Source of the DNA: JBGQAS01 sp964498605
Lineage (GTDB): Bacteria > Chloroflexota > Anaerolineae > Anaerolineales > Anaerolineaceae
DNA length: 32,091 bases
Direction of reading: 5' to 3'
NCBI GenBank assembly: GCA_964498605.1
Contig: CAZCHK010000023.1
Location: forward strand, 1 to 32,091
Both the position numbers and the translations under genes were made by a program. The notes below the pieces were generated by a model. That model ran no database searches. It saw only the letters and a list, made by a program, of their open reading frames with translations, and had not been told where the DNA came from. Shown in pieces: positions 22,598 through 30,732 of the stretch (position 1 is its first letter; every line of letters begins with the position of its first letter).

Positions 22598-22892
22598 ACA
22601 GTGCTCCTGCCGTGAATCCAAACCCGATCCCGCGGCAACAGATTTCTGTAACTTGACCCGGTGAACAGAAAGCGAAAGCATTTTCCTGAAGTCAAGTCGT
22701 GATACGATGATCCCCACACTCTTGTGGCAGCAATTCTGTTACCAGACGGCTCGACGAGGTTATAGCCTATTATACATAAAGAAATTACGATTATAAGAAC
22801 AACACTCACCAGCCATTGGGTTAGATTGAAAGCAGTTTGATTGTCACGGGAGTTGATACAATCATGATTAACCTTGTCAGTGGAGTTCAAGC
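22598..22892. promoter_or_regulatory. Divergent control region: leader and promoters of the hydrogenase operon and PIG-L gene
   Basis: The minus strand has two TATAAT hexamers (22774-22769 and 22795-22790), neither with a good -35. Either would give the hydrogenase operon a leader of about 165-185 bases. The leader carries a 7-bp inverted repeat, ACTTGAC (22651-22657) and GTCAAGT (22691-22697). On the plus strand TGATACAAT (22854-22862) is an extended -10 for the PIG-L gene. No known riboswitch was recognised. Confidence 0.5.
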
Positions 22893-23630
22893 ATGAGTAA
22901 CTGGATCTTTCTTTCAGCGCACTTTGACGATGTCGTGCTCTCGGCGGGGGGGTTGGTGTGGGAACTGACACAGCAGGGAGAGGTCGTGGAGGTGTGCACG
23001 ATCATGGCGGGGGACGCGCCAACCGGTCAGCCCTTGTCTGGCTTCGCGCAGGCGTTGCACAGCATCTGGCAGCTGGGGGACGATGTTCCTTGGAAACGCT
23101 CCGCGGAAGACGCCGCTAGCTGTGGTGTACTGGGGGCGTCCTACAGGCGCTGCACGATCCCGGACTGCATTTACCGCGCCGACGAGACAGGCCGTGAAGC
23201 GCTGGTGAATGAGAACGATGACCTGTTCAAGCCGCCACTGCCGGGTGAAGAGCGTACGCTGGCGGTCATTGGGGATTTCCTGCGCAAGAACATCCCCGCC
23301 GGGGCAGAGGTGGTTGCACCGCTGGCGATTGGCGGACACCGCGATCACGTGCTGACGCGCAGGGCGGCTGAACAGCTGGGGATGCCCCTGTGGCACTACG
23401 TGGATTATCCCTACATGATACAGAAGGCATACCGTCTTTCAGACTGGGTGCCGGCGAAGGCGGAAGAATTCAGACTGGACATCACCCCGGCAGGGCTGCA
23501 GGCGTGGCAGGATGGATTTGAGCAGCAGCGCTCGCAGGTGGCACTTTTCTGGAAGGACACAGGGAGCATGCGGCAGGCGATCAGTGACTACCTGGCCCAG
23601 GGTTGGGGTAATTGTTTGTGGAGGTTTTAG
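22893..23630 (+). CDS. PIG-L / LmbE family deacetylase
   Basis: 245 residues. Zinc-dependent enzymes of this family remove acetyl groups from N-acetylglucosaminyl compounds. The N-terminal motif, usually AHPDDE, reads AHFDDVVLSAGG with H10 and D13 kept as metal ligands and D12 as the likely base. The closing motif HRDH (149-152) supplies the third ligand. Pro11 to Phe and Glu14 to Val are departures from the consensus and hint at a distinct substrate. GGAG lies 7 bases before the ATG. The gene stands alone and converges on the ICMT-like gene. No glycosyltransferase or thiol-biosynthesis gene is nearby to suggest a pathway. Confidence 0.88.
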   Translation: MSNWIFLSAHFDDVVLSAGGLVWELTQQGEVVEVCTIMAGDAPTGQPLSGFAQALHSIWQLGDDVPWKRSAEDAASCGVLGASYRRCTIPDCIYRADETGREALVNENDDLFKPPLPGEERTLAVIGDFLRKNIPAGAEVVAPLAIGGHRDHVLTRRAAEQLGMPLWHYVDYPYMIQKAYRLSDWVPAKAEEFRLDITPAGLQAWQDGFEQQRSQVALFWKDTGSMRQAISDYLAQGWGNCLWRF

Positions 23631-23715
23631 CCCACGCAGGGCCGCGTATCGCGCAGCTACTCGATGTTTTTTGTTGAGGCAATCCAATAATGCGTATAGT
23701 CATTAATTAGCCAAA

Positions 23716-24414
23716 TTACCAAAGACCTGGGAACAACCGAAAGCGCGTGGTTTTAGAAAATTCCGCGTAACCGGGCAGGTTGGCTATGAGGAAGCGGTCT
23801 TCCAGACCGGTTCTCACGAAGACAAGGATCGTGTAAACCAGTGCCGGAACGAAGGCCCACCACGATCCCAACAGCAGGGCGACGCCGATGACGCCGAAAA
23901 TTCCGCCGCTGTAAGCGGGGTGGCGCACGAAACGGTAGGGTCCTGTGTTCACCACGACCTGCCCGCGCTCGGGCTGCAACCGCACGTAGGATGAAAAGTA
24001 GGCGTTCACAGCCATGGCCCAGGTTCCCCACGCATAACCGAACAGGAGGAAAACCAGTCCGACAATGGTAAGCGGCAGAGGAAACGGCGCCGACCAATAC
24101 CAGCGCTGATCCAGTCCAGCAATGAGCACCTGGAAAAAGGGAAGGTAGACCCCGATCCAGGGCACGATGAATTTATCCCAGACCTGCGTGTTGGCCTGCT
24201 CGGCGGCTGAAAGGCGCTCCCTGGCAAGGCCCGGGTTGATCCTCAACGCCACAATCCGGCTGATAAGTATAGCCAGCAGGCATACTCCCGCCCACACCCA
24301 CGCCTGCCACCAGTACCAGTTCCCGGATGCAAGGAAAGGCACGACGAGCGAAAACAAGGATAGCAGCGCGTTAAAGAGGGTCAGCGCTTTGAAAGTCCAT
24401 ACGGGTTGTTTCAT
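23716..24414 (-). CDS. ICMT/PEMT-like membrane methyltransferase
   Basis: 232 residues from the ATG at 24414, with GAGG 6 bases upstream. A longer frame to 24924 overlaps the neighbouring gene and is rejected. About five to six membrane segments. The SAM-binding block of isoprenylcysteine carboxyl methyltransferase-type proteins is present: VVNTGPYRFVRHPAYSGG (154-171), then GLEDRFL with E205 and D206. Bacterial members methylate unknown lipids or isoprenoid-type substrates. A TATAAT lies at 24438-24433. Transcription probably diverges from that of the YggS gene. Confidence 0.85.
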   Translation of the reverse strand: MKQPVWTFKALTLFNALLSLFSLVVPFLASGNWYWWQAWVWAGVCLLAILISRIVALRINPGLARERLSAAEQANTQVWDKFIVPWIGVYLPFFQVLIAGLDQRWYWSAPFPLPLTIVGLVFLLFGYAWGTWAMAVNAYFSSYVRLQPERGQVVVNTGPYRFVRHPAYSGGIFGVIGVALLLGSWWAFVPALVYTILVFVRTGLEDRFLIANLPGYAEFSKTTRFRLFPGLW

Positions 24415-24432
24415 GATCCACCTCACGCACTC

Positions 24433-24438
24433 ATTATA
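24433..24438 (-). promoter_or_regulatory. -10 box for the ICMT-like gene
   Basis: The minus strand reads TATAAT, placing the transcript start about 12 bases before the ATG with the GAGG ribosome site in between. No clear -35. Confidence 0.45.
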
Positions 24439-24522
24439 TGCCGCAAAGTCTTTGTCCGCATTTTGATAGCAAAGATATGGCACCCCACGGCATATCATGA
24501 TAGGATAACAATACTGATTCAC

Positions 24523-25188
24523 ATGTTGAGCCAAACAATCGCTGCAAATGTCAAGAGCCTGCTGGAGGATGTCCCGGAGGGTGTTGTTGTGCTGGCGGCA
24601 GCCAAGACCCGGACACTGGAGGAAGTGGAAGCGGTCATCCAGGCCGGCATCTCCCACATCGGCTACAACTATGTCCAGGAGGCGCTGCCCATCATCCGGG
24701 CGATCGGTGGCCGGGCCACCTGGCACATGATCGGGCACCTCCAAAGCAACAAGGCAAAGGCGGCAGCTGAGAATTTTGACCTGATCGAAACCATCGATTC
24801 GTGGAAACTGGCGCAGGCCCTGGAACGGGAAGGCGCCAGGCTGAATAAAACCTTGCCGGTGCTGATTGAGGTCAACAGCGGCAGGGAACCGAACAAGAGC
24901 GGCGCGCTGCCCGAGGATGTGCAAGCACTGGCAGAGCAGATCGACTCACTGGCGCACCTGAGGCTGGAGGGATTGATGACCATGGGGCCCGCCTCCGGAG
25001 ATCCGGAGGACAGCCGGCCGTTTTTCAGGACGACAAACGCGATTTTTTTGCGATTGCGGAGAATCAGCCTGCCGAACGCCTGTTTGCGCTGGCTGTCGAT
25101 GGGCATGAGCAACAGTTACCGGGTGGCGATCGAGGAAGGCGCGAACATCGTGCGCATCGGCACGAGGCTTTTCGGGGAGCGTAAATGA
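24523..25188 (+). CDS. yggS: YggS/PLPBP family pyridoxal phosphate homeostasis protein
   Basis: 221 residues from the ATG at 24523; an extension to 24406 would cross the divergent promoter region. Single-domain fold type III PLP protein: the cofactor lysine is K28 in VVVLAAAKTRTLEEVEAVI. It is followed by the family phrases IGYNYVQEAL, WHMIGHLQSNKAK, LIEVNSGREPNKSGA, LEGLMTMGP, LRWLSMGMSNSYRVAIEEGANIVRIGTRLFG. The usual GENYVQE is IGYNYVQE here. Members have no racemase activity and buffer PLP levels. There is no ribosome site; AATACT lies 7 bases before the ATG, so the transcript may be leaderless. Confidence 0.92.
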   Translation: MLSQTIAANVKSLLEDVPEGVVVLAAAKTRTLEEVEAVIQAGISHIGYNYVQEALPIIRAIGGRATWHMIGHLQSNKAKAAAENFDLIETIDSWKLAQALEREGARLNKTLPVLIEVNSGREPNKSGALPEDVQALAEQIDSLAHLRLEGLMTMGPASGDPEDSRPFFRTTNAIFLRLRRISLPNACLRWLSMGMSNSYRVAIEEGANIVRIGTRLFGERK

Positions 25189-25270
25189 TGTGAACCGTCT
25201 GTGTTTTGAAGTGCGAACTTGTAAGGAATTGAATTTGCGATGCGAATGAAAAACAACAGGAGAAACGAAG

Positions 25271-25624
25271 ATGCCAGTCATCCATGCACATGAAGTAAAA
25301 GCAAGCCCGGTCAGTGACGCGGTTGGCGTGAGCAAGAAGGTCCTGATCGCGCCGGAAGAAGGACCGAACTTTGCCCTGCGCGTTTTCACCATCCAGCCGG
25401 GTGGAAAAATGCCCAACCACACCAATCTGGTGGAGCATGAGCAGTATGTGCTGGAGGGCAGGGCCGAGGTTTACCTGGACGGGAGGAAATACTCAGTCCA
25501 GCGGGGGGACGCGGTGCTCATCCCGGCAGGGGTTCCGCACTGGTACATCAACACCGGTGACGAGCCGTTCGAATTCATCTGCGTGGTGCCCAACCTGCCG
25601 GACAAGACTACACTGATCCAGTAG
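25271..25624 (+). CDS. Small cupin-domain protein
   Basis: 117 residues, a single cupin_2 barrel. First motif: GGKMPNHTNLVEHEQYVLEG (44-63), where H50 and H56 are candidate metal ligands but the second His of HxH is Asn52. Second motif: VLIPAGVPHWYINTG with H90. Metal binding may therefore be altered. Small cupins of this type act as isomerases, dioxygenases or sensory proteins. The function cannot be assigned. AGGAG lies 8 bases before the ATG. It sits 82 bases after the YggS gene and 55 before the alarmone hydrolase gene, all on the same strand, so they may form one transcript. Confidence 0.85.
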   Translation: MPVIHAHEVKASPVSDAVGVSKKVLIAPEEGPNFALRVFTIQPGGKMPNHTNLVEHEQYVLEGRAEVYLDGRKYSVQRGDAVLIPAGVPHWYINTGDEPFEFICVVPNLPDKTTLIQ

Positions 25625-25679
25625 CAGAGCACATTCCCATTGAATCGACCACCGAATAAATCGTGGAGGAGATCAATCC

Positions 25680-26240
25680 ATGCACGACTTTGACGAAAAA
25701 GACGTGGCGCGAATGTTCCAGGCGCTCGCATTTGCTGCGCGCAAGCACAAGGATCAGCGGCGCAAAGGGGAGGATCATGATCCGTACATCAACCACCCCA
25801 TCGATGTGGCGGAGCTGCTCTACAGGGTGGGGGAGGTCCGCGATGTGGACCTGCTGCTGGCAGCCATCCTGCACGACACGGTGGAGGACACGCGTACAAC
25901 TCCCGAGGAACTGGATGCACTCTTCGGATCCATGGTGCGTGACCTGGTCCTGGAAGTCAGCGATGACAAATCTCTGCCCAGGGCGGAACGCAAGCGGCTG
26001 CAGGTCGTTCACGCGCCGCACATCTCTGCGGCAGCCAAGCAGCTCAAGCTGGCGGACAAGATCTGCAACATCCGTGATGTCGCATTTCACCCGCCGGAGG
26101 AGTGGAGCGACGAGCAGCGCATAAAGTATGTGCAATGGGCAACTGCGGTGGTGGCGGGAGTGCGCGGCGTAAATCCGGCATTGGATGAGGAATTTAAGAG
26201 GGTGGCCAGCCAGGCCAAACAGGCAATGGGGATCGCGTAG
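25680..26240 (+). CDS. MESH1-like small alarmone hydrolase (HD domain)
   Basis: 186 residues, HD hydrolase domain only, without synthetase, TGS or ACT domains. Hydrolases of this type remove the 3' pyrophosphate from (p)ppGpp. Metal ligands are H39 (YINHP), H65 and D66 (LLHDTVEDT) and D126 (LKLADK). E69-D70 are the catalytic ED pair. The stretch SDDKSLPRAERKRLQVVHAPHIS matches the MESH1/SpoT hydrolase pattern closely. GGAGGA lies 9 bases before the ATG. A free-standing hydrolase implies alarmone control apart from a bifunctional Rel, which is not in the window. Animal MESH1 also hydrolyses NADPH, so that activity cannot be excluded. Confidence 0.92.
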   Translation: MHDFDEKDVARMFQALAFAARKHKDQRRKGEDHDPYINHPIDVAELLYRVGEVRDVDLLLAAILHDTVEDTRTTPEELDALFGSMVRDLVLEVSDDKSLPRAERKRLQVVHAPHISAAAKQLKLADKICNIRDVAFHPPEEWSDEQRIKYVQWATAVVAGVRGVNPALDEEFKRVASQAKQAMGIA

Positions 26241-26327
26241 AGGGAAAATGAAAGGCAGGATCAGCACCCGGTCGAACAAGCTGGCTGGACCGCCAGCTCT
26301 TCTCCGCTTCCCGGACAGATGGAACGG

Positions 26328-26357
26328 CTGAGAACGGCGGTATCTTTTTGGTACAAT
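26328..26357 (+). promoter_or_regulatory. Leaderless-type promoter of the C39-like gene
   Basis: CTGAGA (26328-26333), an 18-base spacer and TACAAT (26352-26357) with an extended TGG before it. It ends 8 bases before the GTG at 26366, with no ribosome site between. Confidence 0.5.
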
Positions 26358-26365
26358 CCGGCATT

Positions 26366-27130
26366 GTGACAAAACGCCACATTTACACGCTATTCCTGAT
26401 CAGCATGATTGCCTTGAGCTGCGCTCCCGCGCAAGCCCTTGAAGGCTACGCAACTCCGGAGACAGTCATGTCCGTGGTCAGCGCGACTGCCCAGCCTAGC
26501 GCCACCAATAGCCCAACTTCGACCCAGACCCTTACACCTACCCTTACTCAAACACTCACCCCGACCCTGCCAGCGGCTTTCATCATTGAGAACATGACCG
26601 CGCGCAAGCAGGCGCTGCCGCTGGACTGCGAGGCCGCCGCGGCAGTGGACTGGGCGCAATTCTTTGGCGTGGAGATCAACGAGTACGAATTCCAGCACAG
26701 CCTCCCCGTCTCGGACAACCCTGATAAGGGTTTTGTGGGATGGTCGACCGGACCCTGGGGGCAGGTGCCGCCTTACGCTTACGGCGTGCATGCTGGACCC
26801 GTGGCAGAGGTGCTGCGGGATTACGGGTTAAATGCAGTTGCAGTTAAAGGCATGACACTGGAGCAGGTCAAAGCGGAGCTGGCGGCAGGCAGGCCCATCA
26901 TCGCCTGGGTGATCGGCAACTGCGTAGGCGGGGTGCCGTTCGAGTACACCGATGAGGAAGGGGACACGGCGACGGTGGCTGCCTACGAGCATGTCATCCT
27001 GCTGTACGGGTATGAGGGTGACCAGATCTACTACTTCAATGCCGGTAAGCGCTATCAGATCCCGGCAGACGTTTTCATGAACAGCTTTGGGGTGCTGGGG
27101 AACATGGCGATCATCCAGGGCGCTCCGTAA
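26366..27130 (+). CDS. Exported C39-like cysteine peptidase-family lipoprotein
   Basis: 254 residues from the GTG at 26366; a TTG at 26348 would overlap the -10. Signal sequence residues 1-19 end in IALSC, a loose lipobox (Ala at -3), so C19 may be lipidated. A Thr/Pro linker (about 43-68, repeats of TLTPT) leads to a C39-type domain: C88 in QALPLDCEAAAA, H211 in YEHVILLYGY and N227 in YYFNAGK as the third residue. The family cleaves peptides, for example double-glycine leaders, but secreted single-domain members often have unknown substrates. The spacing of C, H and N/D fits an active enzyme. The gene is flanked by intergenic DNA on both sides and is probably monocistronic. Confidence 0.85.
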   Translation: MTKRHIYTLFLISMIALSCAPAQALEGYATPETVMSVVSATAQPSATNSPTSTQTLTPTLTQTLTPTLPAAFIIENMTARKQALPLDCEAAAAVDWAQFFGVEINEYEFQHSLPVSDNPDKGFVGWSTGPWGQVPPYAYGVHAGPVAEVLRDYGLNAVAVKGMTLEQVKAELAAGRPIIAWVIGNCVGGVPFEYTDEEGDTATVAAYEHVILLYGYEGDQIYYFNAGKRYQIPADVFMNSFGVLGNMAIIQGAP

Positions 27131-27602
27131 ACCTGATGACAGGAACGCTGACACGGCAATGCTGTGAGCCAGAAGGAACGGGCGAGGTGCTCAGCAGGCA
27201 GATCAACATGACCAAGAAAAAATTCTGTCGCACAGGATTAATCGTTCTCATTGCTCCTCCTCGCCTCAACATATTTTTTGCGGATGACAATGATCTGCTG
27301 CGGATCCTGTATGGCAGAGAAGGTGTACGGCAGCAACAGGCGATGCAGCAAATACTAATAGAAGTATAGTACGAGAACAATGTTATGAAATATATTGCCA
27401 AGATGTGCGGGCGGCATCATCAATGGAAATCAATTTCCTTAACGTGTATGAAATTCACAAACTCTTCCTCGCGGTGAATATCACGAGCAGGACACCTTTA
27501 CCAGGAACCGTGGTGGTCATCAAGGTGGCATCCTTGTTTCAGGTCAAATAATTGAAAGTGTGCCATAATACTTCCAGATCAAACTGAAACCTGGAGGGCA
27601 GC
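27131..27602. other. Intergenic stretch, no convincing gene
   Basis: 472 bases. A 77-codon plus-strand frame (27136-27369) and a 96-codon minus-strand frame (27111-27401) overlap each other. Neither resembles a protein family or has a ribosome site. A 14-base palindrome GGAAAT-CA-ATTTCC lies at 27425-27438. TGCCATAAT (27561-27569) is an extended -10 for the transporter gene, which has GGAGG ahead of its ATG. Confidence 0.55.
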
Positions 27603-29018
27603 ATGACAGTGGCAGCGGATCAACCTAAAAAATTGAGTCTTGGCTTCAAGATCGTGTGGGGGCTGGCAGCGCTGGGGCAGTCTTTCATTTCCGGAACGTA
27701 CGGCGCGCTGCTGAACATCTTTTACGTGGACTACCTCGGGCTGGCATCCAAATGGATCGGCATCGCAGCGCTGATCTACGCGATCTGGAACGCTTTCAAC
27801 GATCCGCTCTTTGGTTACATCACGGACGCCTCGCGGTTTAAAAAAGGAAGACGCATCCCCTACCTGCGCTACACCGCGCCATTCCTGGGGCTGACCTTCG
27901 TGCTGGTGTGGTTGGCACCCAGAAGCATCGGCGAGGTGTGGCTGTTCGTGTGGATGCTGGTGAGCATGCTGCTGTACGACACCGCCTATACCATCATCGG
28001 TCTGGTGTATTCCGCGCTGCTGCCGGAGCTGAGCGATTCGGACACCGAAAGGGGCGGACTGCAGGTCAGTTCTTCACTGTTTGCTCTGCTGGGCACACTG
28101 ATTGGTTTCATCGTGCCCGATTTCTTCCGCGTTAAGGAAGGTGCTTCACCCGCGACCTTCCCGCTGCAGATCGCCATGATCATCATGGCCGTGGCGGGTG
28201 TGATCCTGATCCTGGCAACCACCTTCAAGGTCAAGGAGCGGCTGGAGTTCAGCCGGGTGGATAAACCCCTCAAGCTGTGGCCGGCCATCAAGCTGACCCT
28301 GGTCAACAAATCCTTCCTGGTGCTGGTGGCGGCCAACTTCATGTCCATCTTGATGTCATCGATGGTGATCGGGATGCTGTTTTATGTGGCGGATTACGTG
28401 CTGCGGATGAACACAATGATCGTTTTAGCATGTGTCTTCATTCCACTCATCGCGGGAGTGCCGCTTTCGGCGTGGGTCGGGCGCAAGATAGGCGTGGTAC
28501 AGGCGCAGCAGGTGTTCCTTATCGTTGGCGGGGTAGGCTTGGTGCTTTCGGCAGTGCTTCCGTCCACATTCATTCTGCCGTGTCTGGTACTGGCAGGGCT
28601 GGGGCTGGCGGGTCCGCAGACGCTGACCAACATCCTTTTCGCGCAAGTGGCGGATGAGGACGAGATCAAGAGCGGCGTGCGGCGCGAAGGGGCGTTCTTC
28701 GGCGTGAACGCGCTGCTGACCAAGCCGGCGCAGTCAGTGGCGCTGGCGCTGACACCGTTCCTGCTGGAAAAGGGGCACTTTATCACGCGTGAGTCGGTGG
28801 AATCCTTCATGGGTGGGCTGCCGTGGCTGAACCAAACCGGCGAAGCCATTTTCGCCATCAAGGCGCTGTTTGGGCTGATCCCGGGCATCGCCATCATCCT
28901 TGGAGCGCTGCTGCTGTTCCTGTTCCCATTGAAGGGCGAATATCTCAAGGAAATCAAAACGAAAATGGCGGTCATGCACGCGCAAAAACACGCGCAGCTT
29001 GAAGCGATGAGCAAGTAG
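27603..29018 (+). CDS. GPH-family sugar:cation symporter (MelB-like MFS)
   Basis: 471 residues with about 12 membrane segments. The glycoside-pentoside-hexuronide family signature is present: IWNAFNDPLFGYITDASRFKKGRRIPYL (61-88), with D67 and D75 matching the cation-site aspartates of MelB. The central loop FKVKERLEFSRVDKPLKLW and the second-half motif FAQVADEDEIKSGVRREGAFFGVNAL are also typical. It imports a glycoside or uronide with Na+ or H+. The downstream gene starts 5 bases after its stop and encodes a mutarotase-like protein, which supports a carbohydrate substrate. GGAGG lies 6 bases before the ATG. Confidence 0.9.
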   Translation: MTVAADQPKKLSLGFKIVWGLAALGQSFISGTYGALLNIFYVDYLGLASKWIGIAALIYAIWNAFNDPLFGYITDASRFKKGRRIPYLRYTAPFLGLTFVLVWLAPRSIGEVWLFVWMLVSMLLYDTAYTIIGLVYSALLPELSDSDTERGGLQVSSSLFALLGTLIGFIVPDFFRVKEGASPATFPLQIAMIIMAVAGVILILATTFKVKERLEFSRVDKPLKLWPAIKLTLVNKSFLVLVAANFMSILMSSMVIGMLFYVADYVLRMNTMIVLACVFIPLIAGVPLSAWVGRKIGVVQAQQVFLIVGGVGLVLSAVLPSTFILPCLVLAGLGLAGPQTLTNILFAQVADEDEIKSGVRREGAFFGVNALLTKPAQSVALALTPFLLEKGHFITRESVESFMGGLPWLNQTGEAIFAIKALFGLIPGIAIILGALLLFLFPLKGEYLKEIKTKMAVMHAQKHAQLEAMSK

Positions 29019-29022
29019 ATAA

Positions 29023-29859
29023 ATGCAATTGAGCGATTTCTACGGACACCCGGTCGCCGGATTAGAGAATGACCTGCTGCGGTTGCAGGTGTTGAGAGAT
29101 GCTGGACCGCGCATCGTACGGCTTGTCATTAAGGCGTTGGGGGCGAATATCCTGGCGGAGAGCCCGAATTACCAGTGGCAGACACGCTGGGGGATGTACC
29201 ACCTGTGGGGCGGGCACAGGCTGTGGCTGGCACCGGAAAGCAGCACTGAAGCGGATGTCCCGGACGACGCTCCCGTGAAGGTCGAAATTGACGGATTGAA
29301 CATGCGCGTTGAGCAGGCGCAGGCGGACATGATCGGGATGCGCAAATGGATGGACATCCGGCTTGATGGTACGGCTGCACGGGTGGATATCCTGCACGGA
29401 GCGAGGAACGAGGGGCAGAAAACCGCCCTGCGTGCACCCTGGGCGATCACACAAGTAGTTTTTGGCGGCAGGGTGGCGCTGCCTTACCGCTTCCCGGTGG
29501 GAGGGGAGAACAGGCCGGATCGCAAGGTGATGCTGTGGTCCTGCAACAGGGCAGATGACCCGCGCCTGGCAATCGGCGAGGAGAGTATCCTGATCGAGGG
29601 GAGGGCGGAAAGGGACCTGATCGCCAAGGTGGGAGCATACAACGCGGCCGGCAGTCTGCTCTACATCACCCCCACCTGGAGCTTTGAGAAGATATTTACC
29701 GTTGAAGGAGAAGGGGAACTGGCGGATGGGGGGTGCAATAGCGAAGTTTTCCTCAACAATCAGTATATTGAACTGGAAAGCCTTGGTAAATTGAGGCTTT
29801 TCAAACCGGGTGATACGATAGAATGGCGCGAGAGGTGGGAGATCAGACTGCCCGAATAA
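29023..29859 (+). CDS. Galactose mutarotase-like (DUF4380-type) protein
   Basis: 278 residues, no signal peptide, so cytoplasmic. It has the beta-sandwich layout of aldose epimerase-related proteins: DAGPRIVRLVIKALGANIL, YHLWGGHRLWLAPESS, WAITQVVFGGRVALPYR, LLYITPTWSFEK, FLNNQYIELESLG and a final GDTIEWRERWEIRL. H70 in GGHRLWLAPE is the clearest conserved candidate residue. Catalytic identity is not established for DUF4380. It has no ribosome site and follows the transporter stop by 4 bases, so it is probably translated by reinitiation. Together they would import and process one sugar. A weak hairpin before a T-run (near 29925) may end the transcript. Confidence 0.75.
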   Translation: MQLSDFYGHPVAGLENDLLRLQVLRDAGPRIVRLVIKALGANILAESPNYQWQTRWGMYHLWGGHRLWLAPESSTEADVPDDAPVKVEIDGLNMRVEQAQADMIGMRKWMDIRLDGTAARVDILHGARNEGQKTALRAPWAITQVVFGGRVALPYRFPVGGENRPDRKVMLWSCNRADDPRLAIGEESILIEGRAERDLIAKVGAYNAAGSLLYITPTWSFEKIFTVEGEGELADGGCNSEVFLNNQYIELESLGKLRLFKPGDTIEWRERWEIRLPE

Positions 29860-29986
29860 GGGACACAGTCCAATATCAAAAATAACTGCCCTTTGCGTAT
29901 AGCTGTGTGTCTTTTTCAGAACGTGACTGCATTTTTTAACTAATGTGCAGCACTTTTTTATGTAGAGAGTCAGGCGTGAATTGTGA

Positions 29987-30619
29987 TCAGGGGCAGGGGA
30001 TGCACTTGATCACTTTTTTAATCTTGGCTGACTGGGAGGGGGAGGCGTTTCTCAGGCGGGATTCCAGAAGCGTGCGAAATTTCACAGCATGCTCGTCCAG
30101 CATGGCGGGTAGGATCTTTTCGGCGTGCTGAGCCAATTCCTTGATGCGGCAGGTGCGCAGATGCTCGTACAAATGGGGGATCAATCCGGCGCGCGAGGTG
30201 GGAATGTGCGCCGCGACCTGCGCAAGGACGAGAACGGCATTGTCCACGGTGATGACGGAGCCAGACGCCATGGCTTTTTGCACCTTTTCAAGATGTGCAT
30301 AGATGGTTTCGGGTTCCAAATGGGCGATGCAGCCCAGCGCGTACATGCAGCCCCACACTATGCGGTTGTTTTTGCTCGAAAGCTGCTCCAGAAAGGCCAG
30401 AACATGCGGGGTCAGCAGCTCTGGAGCCAGAAAGCCGACTTCGTAAAGCGTTTTGATGCAATCGGACTGGATGTTGACGTCCGCGTGGGTCAAATTGGCG
30501 GCTAATTCAGCAATCGAAGCAATATCCTGCGCACGGACCAGCTCCGCAGCCAGGATCTTGTTAGGTGCGTCGTCGCGGCGTCCCTGGGCGCTGGCAAGCC
30601 GGGATAAAACCGAAGGCAT
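29987..30619 (-). CDS. HEAT-repeat-like protein
   Basis: 210 residues from the ATG at 30619. The sequence is helical throughout, in repeated helix pairs: NIQSDCIKTLYEVGFLAPELLTPHVLAFLEQL, NRIVWGCMYALGCIAHLEPETIYAHLEKVQKAM, TVDNAVLVLAQVAAHIPTSRAGLIPHLYEHL, IKELAQHAEKILPAMLDEHAVKFRTLLESRL. These fit HEAT-like repeats of about 36 residues, which act as protein-binding scaffolds. No catalytic motif. The C-terminus is Lys/Cys-rich (KIKKVIKCIPCP). The start lacks a ribosome site but has TATACT 6 bases upstream, suggesting a leaderless transcript. It is divergent from the Cys-rich gene. Confidence 0.8.
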   Translation of the reverse strand: MPSVLSRLASAQGRRDDAPNKILAAELVRAQDIASIAELAANLTHADVNIQSDCIKTLYEVGFLAPELLTPHVLAFLEQLSSKNNRIVWGCMYALGCIAHLEPETIYAHLEKVQKAMASGSVITVDNAVLVLAQVAAHIPTSRAGLIPHLYEHLRTCRIKELAQHAEKILPAMLDEHAVKFRTLLESRLRNASPSQSAKIKKVIKCIPCP

Positions 30620-30625
30620 GCTGCC

Positions 30626-30652
30626 AGTATAGCATAAAGGGGATTGTGTCAA
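30626..30652 (-). promoter_or_regulatory. Leaderless-type promoter of the HEAT-repeat gene
   Basis: On the minus strand TTGACA (30652-30647), a 15-base spacer and TATACT (30631-30626) with an extended TGC. It ends 6 bases before the ATG. Confidence 0.6.
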
Positions 30653-30673
30653 TCGAGGGCTTGATTTGGGCGA

Positions 30674-30702
30674 TTGAAAGCAAGCTTTTTAAGATGTATA
30701 GT
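30674..30702 (+). promoter_or_regulatory. Promoter of the Cys-rich small protein gene
   Basis: TTGAAA (30674-30679), a 17-base spacer and TATAGT (30697-30702). The leader of about 24 bases holds AGGAGGTGG. Confidence 0.75.
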
Positions 30703-30732
30703 ACATTCAATGAGTTGAGGAGGAGGTGGATT

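Noticed and set aside
24523..25188. Possible frameshift in the YggS gene near FFRTTNAIFLRLRRIS
   Set aside because: The reading frame continues into the conserved LRWLSMGMS block without interruption, so this is only local divergence.
27136..27369. 77-codon plus-strand frame between the C39-like and symporter genes
   Set aside because: It has no ribosome site, no family resemblance, and overlaps an equally unconvincing frame on the other strand.
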